Positions 9,011 to 17,925 of a stretch of 64,000 nucleotides of DNA are shown here, piece by piece. A program made the position numbers and the translations under genes. Under the pieces are notes generated by a model. The model was not told the DNA's origin. It saw nothing but the letters and a program-made list of their open reading frames with translations, and searched no databases. The stretch spans positions 31,839 to 95,838 of the forward strand of contig CAYYGA010000002.1 of NCBI GenBank assembly GCA_964471435.1, written 5' to 3'. The DNA comes from Facklamia sp964471435. GTDB taxonomy: Bacteria; Bacillota; Bacilli; Lactobacillales; Aerococcaceae. Position 1 is the first letter of the stretch. Each line of letters starts with the position of its first letter.

Positions 9011-10048
9011 TTAGAGAATTAACATGGCATCGCCGAATGAGAAAAAACGGTATTTTTCTTTTACGGCATGTTCATAGGCAGCTAAGGTGCCCTCCCGATT
9101 ATAAAAAGCCGATACAAGCATGACTAAAGTTGACTGCGGTAAGTGGAAATTAGTAATCAGATGGTCGATGACTTTAAATTCAAAGCCCGGGGTGATAAAA
9201 ATATCAGTCCAGCCGGATGCTTCTTTAATTTCCCCTTGATTATCTCTGGCCACTGTTTCTAATGTTCTGACCGTGGTTGTACCGACAGCGATAATTTTTC
9301 CGCCATTTTTTCGCACCGCTTGTATTTTTTCAGCAGCTTCAGCAGTTACCTGGTAGAATTCGGAATGCATTTGGTGTTCTTCAATCGAATCAACTGAGAC
9401 AGGTCTGAATGTTCCTAAGCCGACATGCAGTAAAATAGGAATAACTTCAATTCCTTTTGCCTTTACCGCTTCGAGCAGCTGGGGGGTAAAGTGAAGTCCG
9501 GCCGTCGGAGCAGCCGCAGATCCACTTTGTTTGGCATAAACGGTTTGATAGCGGTTGGGATCTTCCAAGCGTTCTTTAATATAAGGCGGCAGAGGCATTT
9601 CCCCTAAGGATTCCAGCACTTCCAGAAAGACTCCTTCATAGAAAAACTCAATAATACGCCCGCCGTGGTCCAGTTCTTCTATAACTTCAGCTTTTAAGCG
9701 GGCATCTTCCCCAAATTCAATTTTGGTGCCGACTTTAGCTCTTTTAGCTTTTTTAACTAAGCATTCCCATTGGTTTCCTTGAGTATTAGTTAAAAGCAAT
9801 ACTTCTAAATGCCCACCTGTGTCGGGCTTTACGCCAAATATACGTGCCGGTATCACCCGGGTTTCATTGACAACCAGGGCATCACCGGGCTTTAAATAAT
9901 CAAGAATTTGGGTAAATTCGGCGTCTTTTAATTGATCAGTTTCCCGATTAACTACCAGCATCTTTGAAGTTGCCCGGTCTTCTAAAGGGGTCTGCGCAAT
10001 TAATTCTTCCGGTAAATGGTAATCAAAATCTTTTGTAGTTATGGTCAT
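9011..10048 (-). CDS. queA: tRNA preQ1(34) S-adenosylmethionine ribosyltransferase-isomerase
   Basis: Transfers and isomerises the ribosyl group of SAM onto preQ1 in tRNA, making epoxyqueuosine. The 345 aa protein is full length. Family signatures include FDYHLPEELIAQTPLEDRATSKML at the N-terminus, GDALVVNETRVIPAR, AAPTAGLHFTP, LHVGLGTFRPV, and GTTTVRTLE near the end. It begins six bases after the ruvB stop; its weak ribosome site overlaps the ruvB C-terminal codons, implying coupling. The ruvA-ruvB-queA order is common in Firmicutes. No other queuosine genes are visible in the window. Confidence 0.96.
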   Translation of the reverse strand: MTITTKDFDYHLPEELIAQTPLEDRATSKMLVVNRETDQLKDAEFTQILDYLKPGDALVVNETRVIPARIFGVKPDTGGHLEVLLLTNTQGNQWECLVKKAKRAKVGTKIEFGEDARLKAEVIEELDHGGRIIEFFYEGVFLEVLESLGEMPLPPYIKERLEDPNRYQTVYAKQSGSAAAPTAGLHFTPQLLEAVKAKGIEVIPILLHVGLGTFRPVSVDSIEEHQMHSEFYQVTAEAAEKIQAVRKNGGKIIAVGTTTVRTLETVARDNQGEIKEASGWTDIFITPGFEFKVIDHLITNFHLPQSTLVMLVSAFYNREGTLAAYEHAVKEKYRFFSFGDAMLIL

Positions 10049-10053
10049 CTTTG

Positions 10054-11067
10054 TTACTCTTCTTTCATTTCTTTTTCTGGAAAGCCTAAATGGCGGTAAG
10101 CTAAATTAGTCGCTACACGTCCGCGGGGGGTTCGTTGAATAAAGCCGGTTTGAACTAAATAAGGTTCATACATATCTTCGATTGTAATCACATCTTCTCC
10201 GATATTAACCGCAATTGTGCCAATTCCTACCGGGCCACCGTTGTAAAACTCAATCATAGTAGTTAATAGGCGCCGGTCCAGCTGGTCCAAGCCGTAGTTG
10301 TCGATCTCCAACACTTTCAAGGCTTCTAAAGTCAGCTCACAGCCTATATGGCCGTCTCCTTTTACCTGGGCAAAGTCTCTGACTCTTCTTAAAATCCGGT
10401 TGGCTACCCGGGGGGTGCCGCGGCTTCTTTTGGCTATTTCTAAGCGGGCCTGAGGATCGATTGCTACTTCAAAGACTTGTCCCGAACGTTCAACTATTTT
10501 TTCCAAATCTTCAGTTTCATAATACTGCATGTGCGCCATAATTCCGAAGCGGTCGCGCAGGGGTTGGGTCAGCATACCCGCTCTGGTCGTGGCACCGATT
10601 AAAGTAAAGGGCGGCAACTCAAAGTGAACCGGCTGGGAAGTCGGTCCCTGGCCAATCATGATATCGACATAGTAGTCTTCCATAGCGGAATAAAGGACTT
10701 CTTCAACAATACGTGGCAGGCGGTGAATTTCATCGATAAATAAAATATCGCCGGCCTGCAGTTCGTTTAAAATTGCTAATAGATCTCCCGGTCGTTCGAT
10801 AGCAGGTCCGGAAGTAGTTTGAATTTTCACTTCCAATTCATTGGCAATTACTAAAGCTAAAGTTGTCTTCCCTAATCCCGGCGGGCCGTAAAGCAAGACA
10901 TGATCCAGGGCTTCCTGGCGTTTTAAAGCGGCTTGAATATAAATAGTCAGTTCATTTTTTATCTTATTTTGACCAATGTATTCATTTAAATGCTGCGGTC
11001 TGAGTGATAGGATATTTTCCATATCTTCTTCTTGTGAGTCAGAAGATAGGATTCGATCATCGACCAT
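10054..11067 (-). CDS. ruvB: Holliday junction branch migration helicase RuvB
   Basis: AAA+ motor that drives branch migration with RuvA. From the chosen start (MVDDRILSSD) it is 337 aa. Walker A is GPPGLGKTT at about 61-69, Walker B LFIDEIHRL near 110, sensor 1 LIGATTRAGML, and the arginine-finger region PLRDRFGI follows. A winged-helix domain ends the protein (GFIQRTPRGRVAT). An upstream in-frame codon at 11097 is possible, but AAGGAGGA lies five bases before the ATG at 11067 and RuvB homologues begin with (M)(D/E)ER or VDDR. It is separated from ruvA by 63 bases holding a hairpin. Confidence 0.96.
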   Translation of the reverse strand: MVDDRILSSDSQEEDMENILSLRPQHLNEYIGQNKIKNELTIYIQAALKRQEALDHVLLYGPPGLGKTTLALVIANELEVKIQTTSGPAIERPGDLLAILNELQAGDILFIDEIHRLPRIVEEVLYSAMEDYYVDIMIGQGPTSQPVHFELPPFTLIGATTRAGMLTQPLRDRFGIMAHMQYYETEDLEKIVERSGQVFEVAIDPQARLEIAKRSRGTPRVANRILRRVRDFAQVKGDGHIGCELTLEALKVLEIDNYGLDQLDRRLLTTMIEFYNGGPVGIGTIAVNIGEDVITIEDMYEPYLVQTGFIQRTPRGRVATNLAYRHLGFPEKEMKEE

Positions 11068-11082
11068 GTGGTTCCTCCTTAA

Positions 11083-11126
11083 CAAAGAAGAGGCCATTAT
11101 CCGAAGAATAATGCCCTCTCTTCAAA
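11083..11126 (-). other. Intercistronic hairpin with C(UUCG)G loop between ruvA and ruvB
   Basis: On the minus strand GAAGAG-AGGGCATTAT-TCTTCGG-ATAATGGCCTCTTC folds into a stem with small bulges capped by a C-TTCG-G tetraloop, followed by TTTGTT. It ends about 16 bases before the ruvB ribosome site. The T-run is weak, so this may be an attenuator or an mRNA processing and stability element rather than a full terminator. Confidence 0.55.
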
Positions 11127-11130
11127 ACTT

Positions 11131-11721
11131 TTATTTAATTAACAGTTTGAAAGCAATGCTTAAGCCATCCTGGGTGGAGTCAAAGCTTTCTTTTTCAAGC
11201 AGCGGTTTGATTCTCTTGATTTCACGCTGCGAGTAACCCAATCCTTCTAAGGCTGCAAACACATCTTCCAATATATGGTTGACGGGTTCCAGTTCAAGTG
11301 ACGCCTGACTTTCAGCTTCTTCAAAGGATAATTCGCCTTGCAGGTCTAAAATCATCTGCGAAGCTGTCTTTTTCCCGACACCCGGGAATTTCATTAAGTA
11401 TTTCGCATCGCCGGTTTCTATGGCGGTGATTAATCCTTGATGATCATCAACAGCTAATATAGACAGGGCTGATTTGGGTCCGATTCCGGATACTTTATTC
11501 AGAGTCAGGAAGAGATTTTTTTCTGATTGAGTATGAAAGCCGTAGAGTAAATGGGCATCGTCACGCACTACCTGCTCCACATAAATTTTACTTTCAGCAT
11601 TCAGCTCATCCTGCCAGCGGTAAGGGTTGGCACACCATAATTGATAGCCAATGCCCCCAGCTTCCAGTACCAGAAAAGTGGGATGGATTTCAGTTAATTT
11701 TCCAATTAAATAGTGGTACAT
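11131..11721 (-). CDS. ruvA: Holliday junction branch migration protein RuvA
   Basis: The junction-binding partner of RuvB. At 196 aa it has the three RuvA domains: an N-terminal OB fold (MYHYLIGKLTEI to YGFHTQSEK, about 1-64), a central helix-hairpin-helix pair (LNKVSGIGPKSALSIL and FPGVGKKTASQMILDL, about 70-130), and a small C-terminal UBA-like domain (VFAALEGLGYSQREI) after an acidic linker. It begins four bases after the msrB stop with only a weak ribosome site, so translation is probably coupled to msrB. Confidence 0.95.
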   Translation of the reverse strand: MYHYLIGKLTEIHPTFLVLEAGGIGYQLWCANPYRWQDELNAESKIYVEQVVRDDAHLLYGFHTQSEKNLFLTLNKVSGIGPKSALSILAVDDHQGLITAIETGDAKYLMKFPGVGKKTASQMILDLQGELSFEEAESQASLELEPVNHILEDVFAALEGLGYSQREIKRIKPLLEKESFDSTQDGLSIAFKLLIK

Positions 11722-11724
11722 AGA

Positions 11725-12162
11725 TTATTCCACTTGAGACTTGTATTCGCCGTAACCTGCTTCATCCATTTCTTCATAAGGGATGAATTTTAAGGCAGCT
11801 GAGTTAATACAATAGCGTAAACCGCCTTGATCTTGAGGTCCGTCATTGAAGACGTGGCCTAAATGGGAGTCGGCTTCTTTGGAACGAACTTCTGTCCGGC
11901 GCATCATCAATTTATTATCGGCGTGTTCAGTGATGGATGCTTTTTGAATCGGTTTTGAAAAGGATGGCCATCCGCAGCCGGCATCATATTTAGTGGCACT
12001 TGAAAAAAGTGGTTCACCGCTTACGATGTCGACATAAATCCCTTTTTCATAAAAATCATCGTACTCTCCTGTGAAGGGTCTTTCTGTTCCTTCTTCCTGG
12101 GTGACTTTGTATTGGATTTCGTCTAATTCTTTAATTTTCTCTTGAAATTTTTCTTTACTCAT
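11725..12162 (-). CDS. msrB: Peptide-methionine (R)-S-oxide reductase MsrB
   Basis: Reduces methionine-R-sulfoxide in proteins. The 145 aa length is standard. The catalytic Cys is in LRYCINSAAL (Cys118) and the resolving Cys in GCGWPSFSKPI (Cys63); SHLGHVFNDGP is also present. The two CxxC zinc pairs of the zinc-type MsrB are absent (YVDIVSGEPLF occupies the first site), so this is the zinc-free class. It overlaps the mutL stop by four bases (ATGA) and has a strong AAGGAGG site. Its place inside a mutL-ruvAB repair operon is notable, but no mechanistic link is shown. Confidence 0.95.
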   Translation of the reverse strand: MSKEKFQEKIKELDEIQYKVTQEEGTERPFTGEYDDFYEKGIYVDIVSGEPLFSSATKYDAGCGWPSFSKPIQKASITEHADNKLMMRRTEVRSKEADSHLGHVFNDGPQDQGGLRYCINSAALKFIPYEEMDEAGYGEYKSQVE

Positions 12163-14186
12163 CGAGTATTGCCTCCTTCATGGCTGTCTTGGATTCGTTT
12201 AAATAGTTTTTCGATCGTCTTTTGGTCAAATTCGACAAATACGGGACGCCCGTGCGGACAGTGATAAGGATCTTCTAAATCCTGCATACTGTCAATCAAT
12301 TCAATAGCTTCCTGTTGGTCGAGATACTGATTGGCTTTAATGGCCCCGCGACAGGACTGCATGACAATGGCTGCTTCCTGGAGCTCCCTAATAGTTAAGT
12401 CGGGCTGTCTTTCCAGCCTTTCCAACATGTCAGGAATGTTTTTTTCCAGTTCATCAACATTTATCCAGGACGGATAAGATTCGATTTGATAAGACTGTGG
12501 GCCGAATGCATGTAAATAAATACCCATCTTTTCCAGCTTCGCTTGATGTTCTTCCACTAAGGACTGCTGGACCGCATCAAAGTTTAAAACCAGCGGCATT
12601 AATAATTGTTGCTGCACAGTGACGTCCGCTTCTTCCTGCATCAACTGTTCATAGCGGAGCCGCTCCTGGGCGGCATGCTGGTCAATTAAATAAAAACCCT
12701 GCTCACTTTCAGCAATTAAATAAGTACCATGAATCTGTCCCACATAACGCAGGCCGGCAAAATTAATGTGAGACCGGCCGGTAGAAAGTTGAGCCCTTTT
12801 CGCTGACTCTTCCTCTATTATATCATTAGATTGCCGGTCTGTTAAAGCAGACGAACTGGAACTTTTTGGAAAAGGGTCTGTACTTAAATCGTTTACTGTT
12901 GAAGTTGTCCGGCTTGATTCTTTAAACTGGATAGTTTGAGGTAAGTCCGGAATTTCAGACGGGGTTAAAGATTCTTGGCTTACTCCTTCTGGGCCAGAAT
13001 CTTTTGGCGGGTTTTCTTCCTGGACTAAGCCTTTTTCTTGTAAACGCGGGAAATGGTAGTCAAATTCAGTTTGGCTCAAGTTGTCGTTTTGGGTTGCAAC
13101 GTTTGATTTATCTTTGGAATCAAGTAACTGCCCCACACTAGGTACAGGACTAATTGATTCTAAAACATTTTTTACAGCTTGAGTTAAAAGAGCAGCCAGT
13201 TCATCTTCTTTAGAAAGACGAATCGTTTGCTTGGTCGGATGCACATTCACATCGACCAGGCGCGGGTCCAAATGAATATGAATGACAGCTAGAGGATAGC
13301 GCCCGATCATCAATTTCCGTCCGTAGGCTCTGACTAATACATTTGTCAGCATCGGACTTCTAATCGCACGGCCGTTAACCAGCCAGTGGATATTCTGCCG
13401 GGAGGTGCGGGTGAGCTGCGGCGGTGAGATATAACCTTTTAATTGAAACTCCAGGTTTTCTTCTTGTAAAGAGACCAGCTGCCGGGCAATGGCCGGGCGG
13501 TATATATTAGCAATCGTCTGCTGTAAATCCCCATTTCCAGCTGACTGCATCACCATCTGTCCGTCAGAAATCAAACGCAGTTTCACCTCAGGATAAGCAA
13601 GTGATAAATCCTGCACAGTATTTAAAATATGACGCATCTCGGTACGGATGCTGGCTAAGTGCTTCAGTCTGGCCGGAGTATTGTAAAAGAGTGAGTTCAC
13701 TTCAACAATTGTTCCCGGTCTGGGAGCGGTCTTACCCTTTTCAATCAGTTCAGTTCCTTCCACTCTTACAAAATGCCCGACAAGAGGCTCTTCTGAATGA
13801 GATACCTCTTCATTCAAAGTATTTTCATTTTGAGAAGGGTTGAGGGTTGATTCCAGCCGTATTTTACTAACCGATGCAATCGAAGCCAATGCTTCACCGC
13901 GAAAGCCTAAGGAGCTGATATTAAAAAGATCATGAACGGTATAAATTTTACTGGTCGCATGTTCTTTAAAGGCCATATTCAAATCTTCTTGGGACATACC
14001 GCTGCCATCATCGATGACTTTAATTTGTTGGATACCTGCTTCAATCACTTCAATTTGTACCTGGCGGCTGTTGGCATCAATCGCATTTTCAACTAGTTCT
14101 TTTACTACCGAAGCGGGTCGTTCCACCACTTCCCCGGCAGCAATCTGATTGGCCAGGGCCGATGACATTTGTTTAATTTTTCCCAT
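12159..14186 (-). CDS. mutL: DNA mismatch repair protein MutL (endonuclease type)
   Basis: Mismatch-repair coordinator, 675 aa. The N-terminal GHKL ATPase has VVKELVENAIDA, DDGSGM, TSK and GFRGEALASI. A Ser/Gln-rich linker covers about 335-470. The C-terminal dimerisation domain carries the metal-dependent nicking motif DQHAAQERLRYE (about 505-516, fits DQHA-x2-E-x4-E), SCRGAIKAN (ACR-like) and CPHGRPVFVEF. MutL proteins with these motifs are latent endonucleases, expected in bacteria lacking MutH. GGGAGG lies before the ATG. mutS is just upstream across a scaffold gap, so a mutS-mutL unit is likely. Confidence 0.96.
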   Translation of the reverse strand: MGKIKQMSSALANQIAAGEVVERPASVVKELVENAIDANSRQVQIEVIEAGIQQIKVIDDGSGMSQEDLNMAFKEHATSKIYTVHDLFNISSLGFRGEALASIASVSKIRLESTLNPSQNENTLNEEVSHSEEPLVGHFVRVEGTELIEKGKTAPRPGTIVEVNSLFYNTPARLKHLASIRTEMRHILNTVQDLSLAYPEVKLRLISDGQMVMQSAGNGDLQQTIANIYRPAIARQLVSLQEENLEFQLKGYISPPQLTRTSRQNIHWLVNGRAIRSPMLTNVLVRAYGRKLMIGRYPLAVIHIHLDPRLVDVNVHPTKQTIRLSKEDELAALLTQAVKNVLESISPVPSVGQLLDSKDKSNVATQNDNLSQTEFDYHFPRLQEKGLVQEENPPKDSGPEGVSQESLTPSEIPDLPQTIQFKESSRTTSTVNDLSTDPFPKSSSSSALTDRQSNDIIEEESAKRAQLSTGRSHINFAGLRYVGQIHGTYLIAESEQGFYLIDQHAAQERLRYEQLMQEEADVTVQQQLLMPLVLNFDAVQQSLVEEHQAKLEKMGIYLHAFGPQSYQIESYPSWINVDELEKNIPDMLERLERQPDLTIRELQEAAIVMQSCRGAIKANQYLDQQEAIELIDSMQDLEDPYHCPHGRPVFVEFDQKTIEKLFKRIQDSHEGGNTR

Positions 14187-14286
14187 AAAATAACCTCCCT
14201 TCTTTAACAGTATTTTTTTATAATTAGTTAAGACAGTTTTTTAAATGACTATGCTTTAATTTAAAGATATAGTTTTTAGGAAGTGC

Positions 14287-14386
14287 NNNNNNNNNNNNNN
14301 NNNNNNNNNNNNNNNNNNNNNNNNNNNNNNNNNNNNNNNNNNNNNNNNNNNNNNNNNNNNNNNNNNNNNNNNNNNNNNNNNNNNNN
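14287..14386. other. Assembly gap (100 N) between mutS and mutL
   Basis: A second 100-base N placeholder in the mutS-mutL intergenic region. The right flank (14387-14422) resembles the edge of the hairpin element at 24068-24101, which suggests that the contig break falls in a repeated or strongly folding sequence. Confidence 0.99.
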
Positions 14387-14422
14387 GTCGCGGTAATAAA
14401 GCTTGATGTATTTTTCTGTAAG
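14387..14422 (-). repeat. Partial copy of an intergenic element cut by the gap
   Basis: The 36 bases right of the gap share GTC-N-CGGTAATAAA and TATTTTTCTGTAAG (14 bases each) with 24068-24101, separated by a divergent spacer of six to eight bases. Both copies lie just downstream of a minus-strand gene (mutS here, pgsA there) in the same orientation. The rest of this copy, if present, is inside the N run. Confidence 0.5.
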
Positions 14423-14439
14423 ATTTTATAAGAACTAAC

Positions 14440-17067
14440 CTAAGTTCCCATCCCTTTTACTTTCTCCTGCAGCTGCGCCAACTGACTCAAAGCTTGGATC
14501 GGGGTCATTTGATTAATATCCAAAGCCTGCACTTCTTCAATCAGCGCTTTTTCTGCTTCAGTTAAACCTCTTTCCTTGGCATCTGTTTCTTTTTCTTCAG
14601 CCACCAATTCAGCAGATGAGTCATAAAAGAGATTCAGCTGCTGGCTGTGACCGTGACGCAGCTTTTTTGCATTTGATTCCAGCTCATCTAATACAAGCTG
14701 TGAGCGGTGAATTAAAGATTGCGGCAATCCGGCCAGCTGAGCGACATGAATACCGTAAGATTTATCCGCCGCCCCTTCCAATATTTTATAAAGAAAGACA
14801 AGCTTACCAAATTCTTCAATCGCACCTACATGAATGTTTTTCAAAACTGGCAGTTCTTTATCTAAATCTGTTAATTCATGATAGTGGGTGGAAAAAATGG
14901 TAGCAGCGCGAACTTTTTCACAAATATGATAAAGGATGGCTTCTGCCAGGGCTATTCCATCGAAAGTGGCAGTCCCCCGTCCAATCTCATCAAAAAGTAA
15001 GAGGCTGCGTTCCGTCGCATTTTGTAAGGCATAATTTGTCTCTATCATTTCCACCATAAAAGTGGACTGACCGCTGGTTAAATCATCGCTGGAACCAATC
15101 CGCGTAAATATCTGGTCCACTAAAGGCAAACGCGCCGCTTTGGCTGGAACAAAACAGCCAATTTGATTGAGAATGACCGCAAATGCGATCTGGCGCATAT
15201 AGGTGGACTTTCCTGACATATTGGGACCTGTTAAAAGCTGGACAAAAGACTCGGGGTCCACTTCAAAATCATTAGCCACAAACTTATCCCGTCCGATTAA
15301 CTTTTCCAATACTGGGTGACGACTTTCCACTAAATGAAAAGTCTTGGCTTCATCCACAATATCCGCCTGCACATAACCTTCGTTTTCACTCAAAGTCGCA
15401 AAATTACACAAGACATCCAATTCGGCTATTTGTCTGGCTAACTCCTGTAAGGCAGAATTGTAGTGGTTAATTTCGTCTCTTAATTCGACAAAAAGCTGAT
15501 ATTCCAGCAGTTCGGCTTTTTCCTGTGCTTGTAAAATAGTCGTCTCAATTTCTTTTAATTCTTCCGTGATATAGCGCTCATTATTGGTCAGCGTCTGCTT
15601 ACGAATATAGCGCTCATCCTCCAGACTTTCTGCCTGCAGGCGGCTGATTTCGATAAAATAACCAAAAACTTTGTTAAAACCTATTTTCAAAGTTTTTAAT
15701 CCGGTAATTTTACGCTCACGCTGCTGCAGCTCTACTAACCACTGCTCACCGTTTTCTAAAGCATCGCGGTATTTATCCAGTTCGGCATCATAGCCGCTTT
15801 TAATAATATTACCTTCTGTTACTGAAATGGGAGGCTCTTCCACCAGCATTTGATCAATTTTTTCCAGCAGTGGCCTGAATTCAGGGAATAACTGAAACTC
15901 TTCGGTCTTGATTCCATTGAGAACCTGGTTGATTGAATCTAAATTGGCATTAATAATCGGCACTTGAAGCAGCGAATCCCTTAATTGATCAACTTCACGT
16001 GCATTAACCGTCTGCATGGAAATTTTTGTGACCAGACGTTCCAGGTCGTAAATTCTTTTGAGCGTCGACATAATTTCAACACGTTCAAAGTAGTGATCCA
16101 TTAATTGGGCGACTCTTTGATGACGGCTGATTAAAGGCTGCTTGCGCAGCAAGGGTTTATCCAGCCATTGGTGGAGCATCCGCCCGCCCATGGCTGTTTG
16201 AGTCTTATCGATCAGCCATAAGAGGGATCCTTTACGTTTTTTAGTCCGCAAGGATTCGGTCAGTTCCAGCTGGGTTTTAGTATAAATATTCATTTGTAAA
16301 AATTGATTGAGTTCGTAGCGCTCAACCGGCTGCAGATGCTCCAGACTCTGTTTTTGAATACTGCCTAAGTAAGCTGCCAGATAATTCAGCAAGTCTTTTT
16401 CAGCCTGTGTACCTTCTTCTAAGGCAAAGCGTTGTAAAGGCTCTTGGCCCTTTTCAATAAAAGAAGATTGATGGGCTTGAATGCGCTCTTGCAGTTCTTG
16501 GATTTCTTCAGGATTGAAGCCGTTCAAGTTTTCCGGGTTATAGACCCATTCGCTGGGCTTAATGGTTTGGATTTCTGAAACAAACTGGGTCCAGTCGTCG
16601 GTGTGGGTGATTTTAGAGTGGCCGGTTGAAATATCCACAAAGGCTAAGAAATAAGCACTGCTTGATTTCAAGAGTGCAGCCAAATAATTATTTTCCTTTT
16701 GGTTGAGGGCATCGTCGACTAAAATGGTACCAGGTGTAATCACCTGCGTGACGTCCCGCTTTACCATACCCTTGACTTGGCGCGGGTCTTCCAACTGCTC
16801 ACAAACCGCCACTTTATAGCCGGCTTGAATCAGGCGGCGGATATAGTCGGTAGCCGAATGATGCGGTACCCCGCACATAGGTATGGGATCATCTGCTTTT
16901 TTATTGCGGGAGGTTAAAGTTATTTCCAGCACTTGAGCCGCTTCCACCGCATCATCATAAAACATTTCATAAAAATCGCCTAAGCGGAAGAAAAGAATCG
17001 CATCTTGATAATTTTCTTTTATGGAAAAATATTGTTGCATCATAGGGGTTTCTTTTGCCTTTGACAT
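14440..17067 (-). CDS. mutS: DNA mismatch repair protein MutS
   Basis: Mismatch-recognition ATPase, 875 aa, full length. The mismatch-reading Phe-x-Glu is in GDFYEMF (Phe32, Glu34). Core, lever and clamp domains follow. The ATPase has Walker A GPNMSGKST at 614-622, Walker B LLLFDEIGRGT, and the dimer-interface FSTHYHEL. A helix-turn-helix region and a linker end the protein. The ribosome site AAAAGG lies rather far (about 12 bases) from the ATG. The expected partner mutL follows after the gap. Confidence 0.97.
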   Translation of the reverse strand: MSKAKETPMMQQYFSIKENYQDAILFFRLGDFYEMFYDDAVEAAQVLEITLTSRNKKADDPIPMCGVPHHSATDYIRRLIQAGYKVAVCEQLEDPRQVKGMVKRDVTQVITPGTILVDDALNQKENNYLAALLKSSSAYFLAFVDISTGHSKITHTDDWTQFVSEIQTIKPSEWVYNPENLNGFNPEEIQELQERIQAHQSSFIEKGQEPLQRFALEEGTQAEKDLLNYLAAYLGSIQKQSLEHLQPVERYELNQFLQMNIYTKTQLELTESLRTKKRKGSLLWLIDKTQTAMGGRMLHQWLDKPLLRKQPLISRHQRVAQLMDHYFERVEIMSTLKRIYDLERLVTKISMQTVNAREVDQLRDSLLQVPIINANLDSINQVLNGIKTEEFQLFPEFRPLLEKIDQMLVEEPPISVTEGNIIKSGYDAELDKYRDALENGEQWLVELQQRERKITGLKTLKIGFNKVFGYFIEISRLQAESLEDERYIRKQTLTNNERYITEELKEIETTILQAQEKAELLEYQLFVELRDEINHYNSALQELARQIAELDVLCNFATLSENEGYVQADIVDEAKTFHLVESRHPVLEKLIGRDKFVANDFEVDPESFVQLLTGPNMSGKSTYMRQIAFAVILNQIGCFVPAKAARLPLVDQIFTRIGSSDDLTSGQSTFMVEMIETNYALQNATERSLLLFDEIGRGTATFDGIALAEAILYHICEKVRAATIFSTHYHELTDLDKELPVLKNIHVGAIEEFGKLVFLYKILEGAADKSYGIHVAQLAGLPQSLIHRSQLVLDELESNAKKLRHGHSQQLNLFYDSSAELVAEEKETDAKERGLTEAEKALIEEVQALDINQMTPIQALSQLAQLQEKVKGMGT

Positions 17068-17115
17068 TGGCTTACATCATCCTTTTATTAATAACTCCGT
17101 TTTCATCTTTTCAAC

Positions 17116-17898
17116 TTAGCTGTTTACTTTTAAAATCGTTTCTATATGAGTCGCCTGGCCGGTCCCATCATTAATATCGACCATGCAGGCTGACAAAAGA
17201 TACGGTCCTCTTTCTTCTACTTCCATCCGCCCCGGCAGGTGGCTGGTAAAGCGGTTGATGACACTTCTAGCTTTAAAGCCAATAATACTGTCTCGGGAAC
17301 CTGTCATGCCACAGTCGGTTAAATAAGCCGTACCCTGTGGAAGTATGCGCGCGTCATTGGTCTGTACATGGGTATGTGTCCCCACAACCGCCGAAACTTT
17401 TCCATCCAGCCACCAGCCAAAAGCTTGCTTTTCACTGGTTGATTCGGCATGAAAGTCAATAAAAATAAAAGGAGTCCGTTGACGAATCTCCTGCAGCCTT
17501 TCTTCCAATGTATTAAAAGGGTCAATGCCTTGGTTCATAAAAGCTGTTCCTAATACATTTACTACCGCCAGTTCATATTGATTAACTTTAATAAACCGGA
17601 CCCCTTGACCCGGGGTCTGGCTGGGAAGGTTATAAGGACGCACAAGGGACTTCGCCCCGTCAATATAATCCAGCGTCCCCCATTGATCAAAGGCATGGTT
17701 GCCTAAAGTAACGACATCTACTCCTTGGTTTAAAATCTGCTTGTAGTGTTTTTCTGTGATCCCTCGTCCGTCTGAGACATTTTCTCCATTAGCTATGGTA
17801 ACTTGGGGACGGAATTCTCTTTTGATTGCTGGCAAAAAGTTTTCTAAAGCTTTCATACCGTTTTTTCCTACAATGTCCCCGACAAATACAATTCTCAT
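17116..17898 (-). CDS. ymdB: YmdB-type metallophosphoesterase
   Basis: A 260 aa member of the YmdB (TIGR00282) calcineurin-like phosphoesterase family. The Bacillus homologue hydrolyses 2',3'-cyclic nucleotides and influences biofilm and motility decisions. Metal ligands are visible in order: GDIVGKNG (Asp), ANGEN (Asn/Glu), TLGNHAFD (Asn-His), DFHAESTSEK and GTHTHVQT (His-x-His). In Bacillus ymdB follows rny (ymdA-ymdB). Here a flavin oxidoreductase gene lies between them, so the linkage is kept but interrupted. AGGA four bases before the ATG is a modest ribosome site. Confidence 0.9.
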   Translation of the reverse strand: MRIVFVGDIVGKNGMKALENFLPAIKREFRPQVTIANGENVSDGRGITEKHYKQILNQGVDVVTLGNHAFDQWGTLDYIDGAKSLVRPYNLPSQTPGQGVRFIKVNQYELAVVNVLGTAFMNQGIDPFNTLEERLQEIRQRTPFIFIDFHAESTSEKQAFGWWLDGKVSAVVGTHTHVQTNDARILPQGTAYLTDCGMTGSRDSIIGFKARSVINRFTSHLPGRMEVEERGPYLLSACMVDINDGTGQATHIETILKVNS

Positions 17899-17925
17899 CT
17901 GATCCTGCTTTCTAAATGCAACGGT

